Below, piece by piece: positions 34,813 through 45,349 of a stretch of 64,000 nucleotides of DNA. This DNA is from Bacillota bacterium (lineage in GTDB: Bacteria; Bacillota; Clostridia; Christensenellales; CAG-138). Location: NCBI GenBank assembly GCA_023459335.1, contig JAEWUO010000013.1, positions 59,313 through 123,312 of the forward strand, written 5' to 3'. The stretch's first letter is position 1. The number at the start of each line of letters is the position of its first letter. Made by a program: the position numbers and the translations under genes. A model generated the notes under the pieces. It saw only the letters and a list, made by a program, of their open reading frames with translations, did not search any database and had not been told where the DNA came from.

Positions 34813-36147
34813 ATGGGAAGCGACCCTTTATTCTGGGAATTGATCCTGCAGGCGGTGCTGATCGCGTTAAACGCGGTGTTCGCCTGCGCGGAGATAGCAA
34901 TCATCACAATGAACGACGCGAAGCTGGCCAAGCTTGCCTCGGAAGGAGACAAGAAGGCGATCAAGCTTGCGCGGCTCACGAGCCAGCCGGCACGTTTTTT
35001 AGCGACAATACAGGTCGCCATCACGCTGTCGGGGTTCTTGGGCAGCGCGTTTGCGGCGAATAACTTCGCCAAGCGCATTACCGAAGCTTTCGTGCAGAGC
35101 GGTTCAACGATTCCCGCGGCCACGGTCAACACGGTTTCGGTTTTGCTGATCACGCTGATTCTGACGTTCTTTACGCTGGTATTCGGCGAACTCGTCCCGA
35201 AGCGCGTCGCGATGAAAAACGCGGAAAAGCTCGCGCTGAATATGGCTGGCATGATCAATGGCGTGTCGATCGTATTCGCGCCGCTCGTCTGGCTGCTCAC
35301 GGTTTCGACCAACGGCATCCTTCGCCTCCTCGGGATCGATCCCAACGCGGAGGACGAGGAAGTCACAGAGGAAGAGATCCGCATGATGGTGGATGTCGGC
35401 AGCGAAAAGGGAACGATCGAAGCCACCGAAAAGGAAATGATTCACAATGTCTTCGAGTTTGACAACGTCTCCGCGGAGGACATCCTGACCCACCGTACGC
35501 AGGTGGACATCCTATGGCTGGACGAGAGCGATGAAGACTGGGCGGAGGTCATCCACAACTCGCGGCATTCGTATTACCCCATCTGCCGGGACAGCTCTGA
35601 CGACGTGGTCGGCATTCTCGATGCGAAGACGTATTTTCGCCTCAGCGACCGCACGCGCCAAAATGTAATGGCGCAGGCGGTGCAGCCAGCGCGTTTTGTG
35701 CCCGAGACGATCAAGGCGGACGACCTGTTCCTCGACATGAAGCGCAGCCGCAATCATTTCGCCGTTGTCATGGACGAATACGGCGGCATGTGCGGCATCG
35801 TGACGATGAACGACCTCATCGAAGTGATCGTCGGCGATATCGACGAAACGGAAGACGACGGCGAACCCGTCATCACGCTCGTTTCGGACGGTGTGTGGCG
35901 CACGCAGGGGTCCGTACCCCTCGAAGACATCTCCGAGGCGATCGGCTGCCCGCTGCCGAGCGATGAATTCGACACGCTCAACGGTCTCGTTTTCAGCGTA
36001 CTCAATGAAATTCCGGAGGACGGAACGGTGTTTTCCGTGGACGCGGGCTGCCTGCACGTAGACGTGCGGGAGATGAAAAACCACGGCATCGAGCGCGCGG
36101 AAATTTCGCTTCTGCCGCCGCAGCTGCTGGAAGAACAGCCGAAATAG
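34813..36147 (+). CDS. CNNM/CorC-family transporter (DUF21-CBS-CorC_HlyC)
   Basis: A 444-residue membrane protein. The N-terminal DUF21 domain (about 1-195) has 3-4 helices, starting PLFWELILQAVLIALNAVFACAEIAII with GELVPKRVAMKNAE before the last helix. A CBS pair follows (about 205-335; FEFDNVSAEDILTHRTQVD and NHFAVVMDEYGGMCGIVTMNDLIE), then the CorC_HlyC domain. Members transport Mg2+ or Co2+, often by efflux, and are sometimes mislabelled haemolysins. The start ATG 34813 has GGAGAA upstream. Confidence 0.9.
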   Translation: MGSDPLFWELILQAVLIALNAVFACAEIAIITMNDAKLAKLASEGDKKAIKLARLTSQPARFLATIQVAITLSGFLGSAFAANNFAKRITEAFVQSGSTIPAATVNTVSVLLITLILTFFTLVFGELVPKRVAMKNAEKLALNMAGMINGVSIVFAPLVWLLTVSTNGILRLLGIDPNAEDEEVTEEEIRMMVDVGSEKGTIEATEKEMIHNVFEFDNVSAEDILTHRTQVDILWLDESDEDWAEVIHNSRHSYYPICRDSSDDVVGILDAKTYFRLSDRTRQNVMAQAVQPARFVPETIKADDLFLDMKRSRNHFAVVMDEYGGMCGIVTMNDLIEVIVGDIDETEDDGEPVITLVSDGVWRTQGSVPLEDISEAIGCPLPSDEFDTLNGLVFSVLNEIPEDGTVFSVDAGCLHVDVREMKNHGIERAEISLLPPQLLEEQPK

Positions 36148-36171
36148 CGGACACAACCGCAAGCATCAAAC

Positions 36172-36197
36172 AAAGCGCCGGTTTCCCGGCGCTTTTT
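36172..36197. terminator. Terminator between the corC-like gene and parC
   Basis: AAAGCGCCGG-tt-tCCCGGCGCTTTTT serves the plus-strand gene and, with fewer T, the converging parC. Confidence 0.85.
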
Positions 36198-36213
36198 ATG
36201 TTGCATCGTTCGA

Positions 36214-38610
36214 TTATTCGATCCCGACCACGTCGTCGTCCAGCACGACCGCGACGAGCATGTTGCCCTTGCCCGCGCGCGGTTCGATGCGCACTTCCGC
36301 GGTGTTGATCAGCGTTTTTCCGCCGTGCCGCTGGAGAAGCGTGATCGTCCTCGGTTCGGTGAGAACAGCGACGGCCGCGATGCAGGTGCCGTTCGCGCCG
36401 TTCTTCTTGAGATCGAAGGTTTTAAGGCCCTTGCCGTTTCGGCCCTGCAGGTCGTAGTCGAACATCGGGGAGCGCTTGCCGAACCCCTTGTCCGTAATGG
36501 TCAGCACCTCGGCTTCCTCCGGCACGAGAGCGGCGTAGAGCACCTCGTCGCCCTTCTCCAGTTTGACGCACTTGACGCCGCCGGAAACGCGGCCCATCGC
36601 GGGCACCGTATCCGCCGCGAAGCGGATGCTCATGCCCTGCTTCGTGACCAGCAGAATCGGCTTCGGCTCATATTTTTCGATTGCGAGCACGCGGTCCTTG
36701 TCCCGCAGGGAGGCGGCGGCGGTGCGCTTGACGCGAAGGCGGTATTCGGCGGCCGGCGTGCGCTTCACGTTCCCGTCCCGCAGGTAGAAGAGGTAATCTC
36801 CCTCTTCTTCGTCCGGGAAAAGCGCAATGATCTTTTCGTTCTTCTCAAACGGCAGCAGGGAGGCGAGGTTCGCCGCTCGAACCGTCGCGCGCGTCTCCGG
36901 AATCTCATCCGCACCGATGGAGAGCAACGCGCCCTGGTCGGTAAAGAGGCGGACGCGCTGGTTGGAGCGCGTATCGAGCGTGAAGAGCGGCTTGTCCTCC
37001 GAGATGGCGGCGAGCGAAAACGCCTTCGTCGGCATCCGGCGGATTTTAAGCCCTTCGCAGACGCAGACCGTCACGTCCTCGACGAACGCGAGGTCCTCCG
37101 CTTCATCGACGGCCACTTCGTCCGAAGCGACGAACGTCGTCCGGCGGGAGATTGCGATCTGTTCCCGGATTTCAGTGAGTTCCTTTTTAATCAGCGTGAT
37201 CAGTTTTTTTTCACTCGCGAGGATGCTCCGCAGCTCTTCGATGAGCTTGACTACTTCCGCGTATTCTTTGCGGATCGTGACGAGCTCCATATTGGTCAGC
37301 CGCTGGAGCCGCAAATCGAGGATGGCCTGCGCCTGAATCTCGCTGAGCGAGAAGGTCTTCATTAACCCTTCGCGCGCTTCTTTCGGAGACTTGCTGGCGC
37401 GTATGAGCGCGATGACCGCGTCGAGGTTGTCGACGGCGATCATGAGCCCCGCTAAAATATGCTCCCTGCGCAGCGCCGCGTCGAGCTCGAACTGCGTGCG
37501 GCGGGTCACCACGTCCCGTTGGTGGCGGATGTAATGCGCGATGATCTGCTTGAGGTTCATCTGCTGCGGCTTGCCGCCCGCGATGGCGACCATGTTGACG
37601 CCGAACGTCATCTGCATGTCGGAATACTTGAACAGGTATTGGAGGATGCGCTCCGGGTCGCCGTCTTTCTTGACCTCGATGACCGCGCGCATGCCGGTGC
37701 GGTCGCTTTCGTCGCGAATGTCCGCGATGCCGGAGAACAGCGCCTTTTTCTCCTGACTGACCGCGAGGATTTTCTCCAGCATGTTCGCCTTGTTCACCTG
37801 ATAGGGCAGCTCGGTGACGACGATGAGCGTCTTGCCGTTTTTCTGCTCCTCGAAGTGCGTCTTGGCGCGCATGTAGATCTTGCCGCGGCCGGTGCGGTAG
37901 GCAAGCTCCACTTCCGAGGATTCGAGGATGAATCCGCCCGTGGGGAAGTCCGGCGCGGGGATGATTTTCATGAGCTCTTCGAGCGGGATCCGCGGGTTTT
38001 CCATGACAGCGATGACCGCGTTGATCGCCTCGACGGGGTTGTGCGGAGGGATATTGGTGGCGAGGCCCACAGCGATGCCGGAGGCTCCGTTGACAAGCAG
38101 GTTCGGGAAACGCCCCGGCAGAAGATCCGGCTCCTTTAACGTATCGTCAAAGTTAAACGAAAACCCGACGGTGTCTTTTTCGATATCGCGCAGCAGCTGC
38201 ATGGCGGCGTCCGTCATGCGCGCCTCGGTGTATCGCATCGCCGCCGCGCTGTCCCCGTCCACGCTGCCGAAGTTGCCGTGCCCGTCCACGAGCGGCACGC
38301 ACATGTTGTACGGCTGTGCCATGCGCACCATCGCGTCATAGACGGAGCTGTCCCCGTGCGGATGGTATTTGCCGAGACAGTCGCCGACGATGCGCGCGCT
38401 CTTCCGGTGCGGTTTGTCCGGCGAAAGCCCCAGTTCAAGCATGGTATAGAGAATGCGCCGCTGCACCGGTTTTAAGCCGTCCTCCACGCGCGGCAGGGCG
38501 CGCTCGAGGATGACGTGCTCGGCGTAAGGCATCATGGACTGGTGCATGACCTCGTCCATGTTGCGCTGAATGATCTTTTCGAGTTTGAGCTGTTCGGGCG
38601 TTTTAACCAT
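36214..38610 (-). CDS. parC: DNA topoisomerase IV subunit A (ParC)
   Basis: A 798-residue type IIA topoisomerase subunit that cuts and rejoins DNA and decatenates daughter chromosomes. The catalytic Tyr is in AAMRYTEARM; the breakage domain starts RALPRVEDGLKPVQRRILYTM. The quinolone-resistance segment GKYHPHGDSSVYDAMVRMAQ keeps Ser and Asp at the usual positions, so no classical resistance change is seen. The C-terminal beta-pinwheel has no canonical GyrA box (QRRGGKG; the nearest is QRHGGKT), which favours ParC over GyrA. It follows parE after 41 bases. Confidence 0.85.
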   Translation of the reverse strand: MVKTPEQLKLEKIIQRNMDEVMHQSMMPYAEHVILERALPRVEDGLKPVQRRILYTMLELGLSPDKPHRKSARIVGDCLGKYHPHGDSSVYDAMVRMAQPYNMCVPLVDGHGNFGSVDGDSAAAMRYTEARMTDAAMQLLRDIEKDTVGFSFNFDDTLKEPDLLPGRFPNLLVNGASGIAVGLATNIPPHNPVEAINAVIAVMENPRIPLEELMKIIPAPDFPTGGFILESSEVELAYRTGRGKIYMRAKTHFEEQKNGKTLIVVTELPYQVNKANMLEKILAVSQEKKALFSGIADIRDESDRTGMRAVIEVKKDGDPERILQYLFKYSDMQMTFGVNMVAIAGGKPQQMNLKQIIAHYIRHQRDVVTRRTQFELDAALRREHILAGLMIAVDNLDAVIALIRASKSPKEAREGLMKTFSLSEIQAQAILDLRLQRLTNMELVTIRKEYAEVVKLIEELRSILASEKKLITLIKKELTEIREQIAISRRTTFVASDEVAVDEAEDLAFVEDVTVCVCEGLKIRRMPTKAFSLAAISEDKPLFTLDTRSNQRVRLFTDQGALLSIGADEIPETRATVRAANLASLLPFEKNEKIIALFPDEEEGDYLFYLRDGNVKRTPAAEYRLRVKRTAAASLRDKDRVLAIEKYEPKPILLVTKQGMSIRFAADTVPAMGRVSGGVKCVKLEKGDEVLYAALVPEEAEVLTITDKGFGKRSPMFDYDLQGRNGKGLKTFDLKKNGANGTCIAAVAVLTEPRTITLLQRHGGKTLINTAEVRIEPRAGKGNMLVAVVLDDDVVGIE

Positions 38611-38651
38611 ATGTACGTTCCTTATATCTCAGTCAATTCTTGATCGTTTCG

Positions 38652-40607
<1,956 letters not shown>

Positions 40608-40982
40608 AACGACTCCCATATAAAATATGATTCATTGGCGGATGCGCGGGCGGTGAAAACCGCCTGCAAGCGCAAATATCTTGATGGAACAATATTTCGC
40701 CGTGCTTTGCGGCGCTGACGGTGATTTCGAAAGAAAAGCACCATATCTGGCGCGTCAACTTATATAGTATACCATACTTTGTGGCGGGCAGGAACCCATG
40801 CGGGCGCCGGTTTCTGCGGAGAAACATGCAAACAAACGTTTATTTTCAAAAAATTCAAAAAAAACAGGTAAAAAAGTCATGAAAGTGGTGACAAATGGGG
40901 AATTGTGGTGTATACTCTACGTAAATCTGGAGGAAGATAGCTTGTCGTATGACTGCCGAGATTTACCGAAGGAGGGAAGAAC
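40608..40982. promoter_or_regulatory. Divergent region between parE and mraZ
   Basis: A 375-base gap without a gene. It holds a hairpin GGCGGT-gaaa-ACCGCC in the parE leader (about 40647-40662), the likely parE -10 and the mraZ control site. Confidence 0.6.
40885..40916 (+). promoter_or_regulatory. mraZ promoter with MraZ-binding repeats
   Basis: Three direct repeats TGGTG, TGGGG and TGGTG (40886, 40896 and 40906), each separated by five bases, match the known MraZ box (TGGGN repeats with 10-bp period). They overlap the promoter: GTGACA (40888-40893), 17 bases, TATACT (40911-40916). MraZ should therefore repress its own operon. Confidence 0.85.
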
Positions 40983-41429
40983 ATGCTGATCGGTTCATTT
41001 GAACATATGCTGGATGCAAAAGGCCGCGTGTTCATTCCCGCCAAATGGAGAGAAACGCTCGGCGACACGCTCGTGATCACACTGGGCCTTCTGGAGACGC
41101 AGACGGCGAAGTGCCTCTCCGGCATGTCCGTCGAAGAGTGGGAACGCTTTTCCCATAAGCTCTCCGCGCTGCCGGTGACCGATACGAGCGGACAGGCGAT
41201 CAGAAGGAAGCTTTACTCCATGGCCGCCGCCTGCGAGATCGACAAGCAGGGGCGCATCCTGATCCCCGCGCAGCTCAGGGACATGACGGGGCTCGTCAAG
41301 GATGCGACGCTGATCGGCGTAGGCGACCGCGTGGAGATCTGGAATCCGGAGACGCTCGCGGGGTACAACGCCCTTTGCGAGGAAAACTATGGCGACGCGC
41401 TCGCGCATCTCGCGGCGCTCGGCATATGA
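40983..41429 (+). CDS. mraZ: Transcriptional regulator MraZ
   Basis: A 148-residue protein with two AbrB-like halves (MLIGSFEHMLDAKGRVFIPAKWRE and CEIDKQGRILIPAQLRDMTGL, both with the D-x-x-G-R-x-x-(I/L)-P core). It forms a ring that binds repeats upstream of the division cluster, which are present here. The ribosome site is AAGGAGGG. The stop overlaps the rsmH start by four bases. Confidence 0.95.
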   Translation: MLIGSFEHMLDAKGRVFIPAKWRETLGDTLVITLGLLETQTAKCLSGMSVEEWERFSHKLSALPVTDTSGQAIRRKLYSMAAACEIDKQGRILIPAQLRDMTGLVKDATLIGVGDRVEIWNPETLAGYNALCEENYGDALAHLAALGI

Positions 41430-42367
41430 GCGGACAGTATTCGCACATTCCGGTGCTGCTGCGCGAGACGCTGGAGCTTCTCTCGCCCGAGCGCGGCGGC
41501 ATCTTCGTAGACGGAACGCTCGGCGGCGGAGGCCATGCCGAAGCGGTTCTGACCCGCTTGCCGGAAAGCGGCAGGCTCATTGGCATCGACAGGGACTGGG
41601 AAGCCGTGCACGCGGCGGGGGACCGGCTGAAAACATATGGCAGCCGTTTTACCGCGTTGCACGGCAACTTTTTTGATATGAGCGCGCTTCTTCTGGAAAT
41701 CGGCGTGACCGAGGTGAACGGAATCCTGCTCGACCTGGGCGTTTCCAGCTATCAGCTGGATGCGCAGGCGAGGGGGTTTTCGTATAAGGCCGATTCTCCG
41801 CTGGACATGCGCATGGATCAGACCGCAGCGCTCTCCGCGCGGGAAGTGGTAAACAATTATTCCGAAGAGGAGCTCGCCCGCGTGATCTGGACGTACGGGG
41901 AGGAGCGGTTCAGCCGGAGGATTGCGGAGCGAATTTGTCGGGCGCGTGAACAATATCCCATCGAAACGACGCTTCAGCTGGCGCAGATCGTTCGGGACGC
42001 GATCCCGGCCAAGTACAGAAACGAGCCGCAGCATCCCGCGCGGCGGACTTTCCAGGCGCTGCGCATCGAAGTAAACGGCGAATTGAAAGGTCTCGATCAG
42101 GCGGTGGAGGATGCCTGCGATCTGTTGCAAAAAGGCGGAAGACTGTGTATAATTACATTTCATTCACTGGAGGATCGCATCGTCAAACAGGCATTTCGCA
42201 GGTTTGAACATCCCTGCACCTGCCCGCCGTCCGCACCGGTCTGCGTCTGCGGAAAGGAGCCGAAAGCGAAGATCCTCACAAAGAAACCGCTGACTGCCTC
42301 CCCCGAGGAGGAAGCGCGCAACTCCCGTTCGACCAGCGCAAAGCTCCGCTGCATGGAAAAGATCTAG
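41426..42367 (+). CDS. rsmH: 16S rRNA (cytosine-1402 N4) methyltransferase RsmH
   Basis: A 313-residue SAM-dependent enzyme (MraW). Motifs: HIPVLLRETLELL, FVDGTLGGGGHAEAVL (SAM binding), NGILLDLGVSSYQLD, RRTFQALRIEVNGEL and LCIITFHSLEDRIVKQ. The ATG at 41426 overlaps the mraZ stop; a longer frame upstream lies inside mraZ. Confidence 0.96.
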   Translation: MSGQYSHIPVLLRETLELLSPERGGIFVDGTLGGGGHAEAVLTRLPESGRLIGIDRDWEAVHAAGDRLKTYGSRFTALHGNFFDMSALLLEIGVTEVNGILLDLGVSSYQLDAQARGFSYKADSPLDMRMDQTAALSAREVVNNYSEEELARVIWTYGEERFSRRIAERICRAREQYPIETTLQLAQIVRDAIPAKYRNEPQHPARRTFQALRIEVNGELKGLDQAVEDACDLLQKGGRLCIITFHSLEDRIVKQAFRRFEHPCTCPPSAPVCVCGKEPKAKILTKKPLTASPEEEARNSRSTSAKLRCMEKI

Positions 42368-42436
42368 CGGACCTTCGGCGATCGGGCGGCGGTGCGCAGG
42401 TGAGCGGGATTTTCGCTTGATTGGAAGGAATTTGCA

Positions 42437-43018
42437 TTGGATATTCGTTTTGAGGACGATCGCAAAAAGGGCAGGGCTCCGACGACGCGGCTGAATCTGC
42501 CGAATCAGCAGGAGGAGGAAGAGCAGGCGGGACGCGACGGCCGCCCGCATTCGGGACGGCGTTCCGTGCGTGAGCCGGGCGTGCGTGTGGAGAAGCCGGA
42601 GATGACGTCCATGGGGCGCATAGGCCTGATCATCAGCGGGTTTCTATTCGCCGGCATGGTGCTCTTTACGCTGTCGGGATATGAGCGCATTTCGCGCGCG
42701 TATGCGGACATCAACGCGCTCAATGACGAGATCGAATCCACAGATCTGCGGATCAACGAACTGGACGTGCAGATCGAGTGCGCGGTGACCATTCAGGAAG
42801 CGCAGAAAGTGGCGGAAGCGTACGGCATGCGCTATCCCGAGAAAAGCCAGTATGTAAGAATCGGCGATCCGCTGCCGTTTAGCAACGAGGAACCATCCGC
42901 AACGGACAGCGGAAACACGACCACAGAAACGCCGGCGGCGCCGGAAACGACACCGGAAACGTCGCCGGGACCAGCGGATACAACAGGCGGGGGGGAACAA
43001 CCGTCTGCGGGCGGTTGA
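42437..43018 (+). CDS. ftsL: FtsL-like cell division protein
   Basis: 193 residues from TTG 42437, with GGAAGGAA six bases upstream. A charged cytoplasmic tail of about 65 residues, one membrane helix (IGLIISGFLFAGMVLFTL), a coiled coil (INALNDEIESTDLRINELDVQIE), then a Thr/Pro/Glu-rich disordered end. This bitopic layout and its place after rsmH fit FtsL, which pairs with DivIC. The long disordered tails are more than usual. Confidence 0.8.
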   Translation: MDIRFEDDRKKGRAPTTRLNLPNQQEEEEQAGRDGRPHSGRRSVREPGVRVEKPEMTSMGRIGLIISGFLFAGMVLFTLSGYERISRAYADINALNDEIESTDLRINELDVQIECAVTIQEAQKVAEAYGMRYPEKSQYVRIGDPLPFSNEEPSATDSGNTTTETPAAPETTPETSPGPADTTGGGEQPSAGG

Positions 43019-43042
43019 TCTGAGCGAAAGGACGACTGACCA

Positions 43043-45244
43043 ATGGCAAAGACGACGACTCCCGCGCCGAAGATCAAACGCAAACTCGTTCTCCTCATGG
43101 TGTTTTCCGGCCTCCTGCTTCTGCTTCTGGCACTGCGCCTCTCGCAGGTGATGATCGTGCAGGGGCCCGAACTGAAAACCAAGGCGGAAACGCAATGGAC
43201 TCGGCGGCAGAATCTCGCCGCGCAGCGCGGCAAGATCACCGACCGAAACGGACTCGTGCTTGCGCAGAGCGGAACGGCTTATCGCGTGCTCGCGAACCCG
43301 CCCTCCATCGCGGCGGACGACCGCGTGCGCATCGCGACCGAGGTTTCCGATATTCTCGGACTCAACTACGATTATGTGCTCGAGCGCATCTCCGATCCGG
43401 ACCGTCTGCAGGTGCAGCTCAAACGGCAGGTGGAGAGCTCGGTCATCGACCAGCTTGAAGCGCTGCAGCTGGGCAACGGAATCACCTACACCACCGACAT
43501 GAAGCGCTACTACCCCTTCGGCCAGCTCTTCACGCAGCTGATCGGCTTTACCGGAATCGAGACGGAGGGGCAGACAGGGCTTGAGGCGGAGTACAACTCC
43601 TACCTCGCGGGCGTCGCCGGACGGCTCGTCATCGAAGTGGACCGAAAGAACAACCCGCTTTCCTACGGCGAAGAATACTATGTCGCGCCGACGGAAGGTT
43701 ACAATATGGGAATCACGGCGGATTCCGTGGCCCAGAATTACCTGGAGAAGTACGTCCAGCAATGCTACGAGATTAACCGCGCAAGCACCGTTTCCGGTCT
43801 CATCATGGACCCGAACACGGGCGAAATCCTCGCCATCAGCACGTATCCTTCCTTTGATCTGAACAATCCACCGCGCGACATGGTCACCGAACTCATGTCG
43901 ATGTCCCGCGCGCGAATCGTGACGGACACATACGAAGCGGGCTCGATGTTCGACATGGTTACGGCCGCAGCGGCGATCGATTCCGGCGCCGCCGAGCAGG
44001 GCAGCACCTATCGCTGCTCGACCAACGGCGCTTATAAAATCTTCCGACTGGAGAAGGTCCGCTGCTGGTATACGGCGGGGCACGGCAGCGAGACGCTGTC
44101 CGAAGCGCTCGGCAACTCCTGCAACGTCGCCATGATGGATATGGCGCTCGCGACCGGCGTGGATAAATTTTACGACTATATTTACGCGTTTGGCTTTAAC
44201 GAAAAGACGGACTGCGGAATCCCAAGCGAGGACACGGGCGAGGTCATCCACAGAAAATACATCCGCGACAGCGACCTCGCGCGCATTTCGTTCGGCGAGA
44301 ACATCACCACCACCGCGATCCAGATGGCGAACGCCTTCTGCGCGATCATCAACGGCGGAACGCTCATGCAGCCCTATGTCGTGGACAATATCACGGCGCC
44401 GGACGGCACGGTGATCCTGAAAAACGAGCCGACGATCCTCCGGCGCGTCATCAGCTCCAACACATCCGCAACGATGCGCACCCTGCTGCAGTATGTCGCG
44501 GAAAAAGGCAACGGCAGCAACGCGCAGGTGCCGAATTACACCGTCGGCGGCATTACGGGGGTATCCAGAAAATTTGAGGAAGACGGCGTAACCCCGTCCC
44601 GCACGCGTGTGGTTGCGTCGTACATCGGTTTCCTGCCGGTCAACGATCCGCAGCTCGTGTGCATGATCATGATCGACGAACCGCAGGTACCCTATATGGA
44701 AGCCAGCAGTTCCGCTGGATACTGGGTATCCAGGATATTTTCGGACCTTGTGCAGTATTACGGCATTCTGCCGGATACCACAACAAGCTTGACTTCGGTT
44801 CCGAACGTAGTCGGCCTGACCGCGAAAGAAGCGGCTTACGAGCTCGCAAAAGCAGGGTTTACGACGTATACGGTCCCGACCGAGGATACCGCGATGGTCG
44901 TTACGCAGTATCCCGCGGCGGAAGAAGAGGTTGCTTCCGGGTCGGTCGTCATCCTCTATACGACGATGACCACGTTTAACGACGATGGGTTATACAAGGA
45001 GCAGGTCTCCGTTCCGAACGTCGTCGGCCGCCGAAGACAGGATGCATTTGACAAACTCACGGAACTTGGGCTTTTCCTGAGCTTCGACAAGACGCAGTGC
45101 ACGGGGCAGATCGATACGCAGTCCATCGAAGAGGGTACTATGGTCGATCCCGGGACGACGATTTACGTCACGTTCCCTTCGCCGACGCCGACGGAGGAAC
45201 CCACGCCAACACCGGTACCCGGAGCTCCGACGCCGGCGCCGTAA
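43043..45244 (+). CDS. Class B penicillin-binding protein homologue with PASTA domains, catalytic lysines lost
   Basis: 733 residues: a membrane anchor (LVLLMVFSGLLLLLLALRL), a PBP dimer domain (about 50-230), a transpeptidase-fold domain (about 245-575), two PASTA domains (about 585-645 and 653-715) and a Pro/Thr tail. The gene's place and layout are those of SpoVD/FtsI. In active enzymes the motifs are SxxK, SxN and KTG. Here they read S301-M-F-D304, S359-C-N361 and I504-T-G506: Ser and SxN remain, but both lysines are gone. Surrounding conserved text (IMDPNTGEILAIS, FGENITTTAIQ) is intact, so misalignment is unlikely. Transpeptidase activity and beta-lactam acylation are probably lost. Confidence 0.9.
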   Translation: MAKTTTPAPKIKRKLVLLMVFSGLLLLLLALRLSQVMIVQGPELKTKAETQWTRRQNLAAQRGKITDRNGLVLAQSGTAYRVLANPPSIAADDRVRIATEVSDILGLNYDYVLERISDPDRLQVQLKRQVESSVIDQLEALQLGNGITYTTDMKRYYPFGQLFTQLIGFTGIETEGQTGLEAEYNSYLAGVAGRLVIEVDRKNNPLSYGEEYYVAPTEGYNMGITADSVAQNYLEKYVQQCYEINRASTVSGLIMDPNTGEILAISTYPSFDLNNPPRDMVTELMSMSRARIVTDTYEAGSMFDMVTAAAAIDSGAAEQGSTYRCSTNGAYKIFRLEKVRCWYTAGHGSETLSEALGNSCNVAMMDMALATGVDKFYDYIYAFGFNEKTDCGIPSEDTGEVIHRKYIRDSDLARISFGENITTTAIQMANAFCAIINGGTLMQPYVVDNITAPDGTVILKNEPTILRRVISSNTSATMRTLLQYVAEKGNGSNAQVPNYTVGGITGVSRKFEEDGVTPSRTRVVASYIGFLPVNDPQLVCMIMIDEPQVPYMEASSSAGYWVSRIFSDLVQYYGILPDTTTSLTSVPNVVGLTAKEAAYELAKAGFTTYTVPTEDTAMVVTQYPAAEEEVASGSVVILYTTMTTFNDDGLYKEQVSVPNVVGRRRQDAFDKLTELGLFLSFDKTQCTGQIDTQSIEEGTMVDPGTTIYVTFPSPTPTEEPTPTPVPGAPTPAP

Positions 45245-45349
45245 GACAGGCGGACGTTACGGACGACCGGACGGAAAACACGCGAAACATACAAGGACAA
45301 GGATTCTATTTTCTGCGCGGAGAACACGCGCGACGGGAGGTAATCAGGG

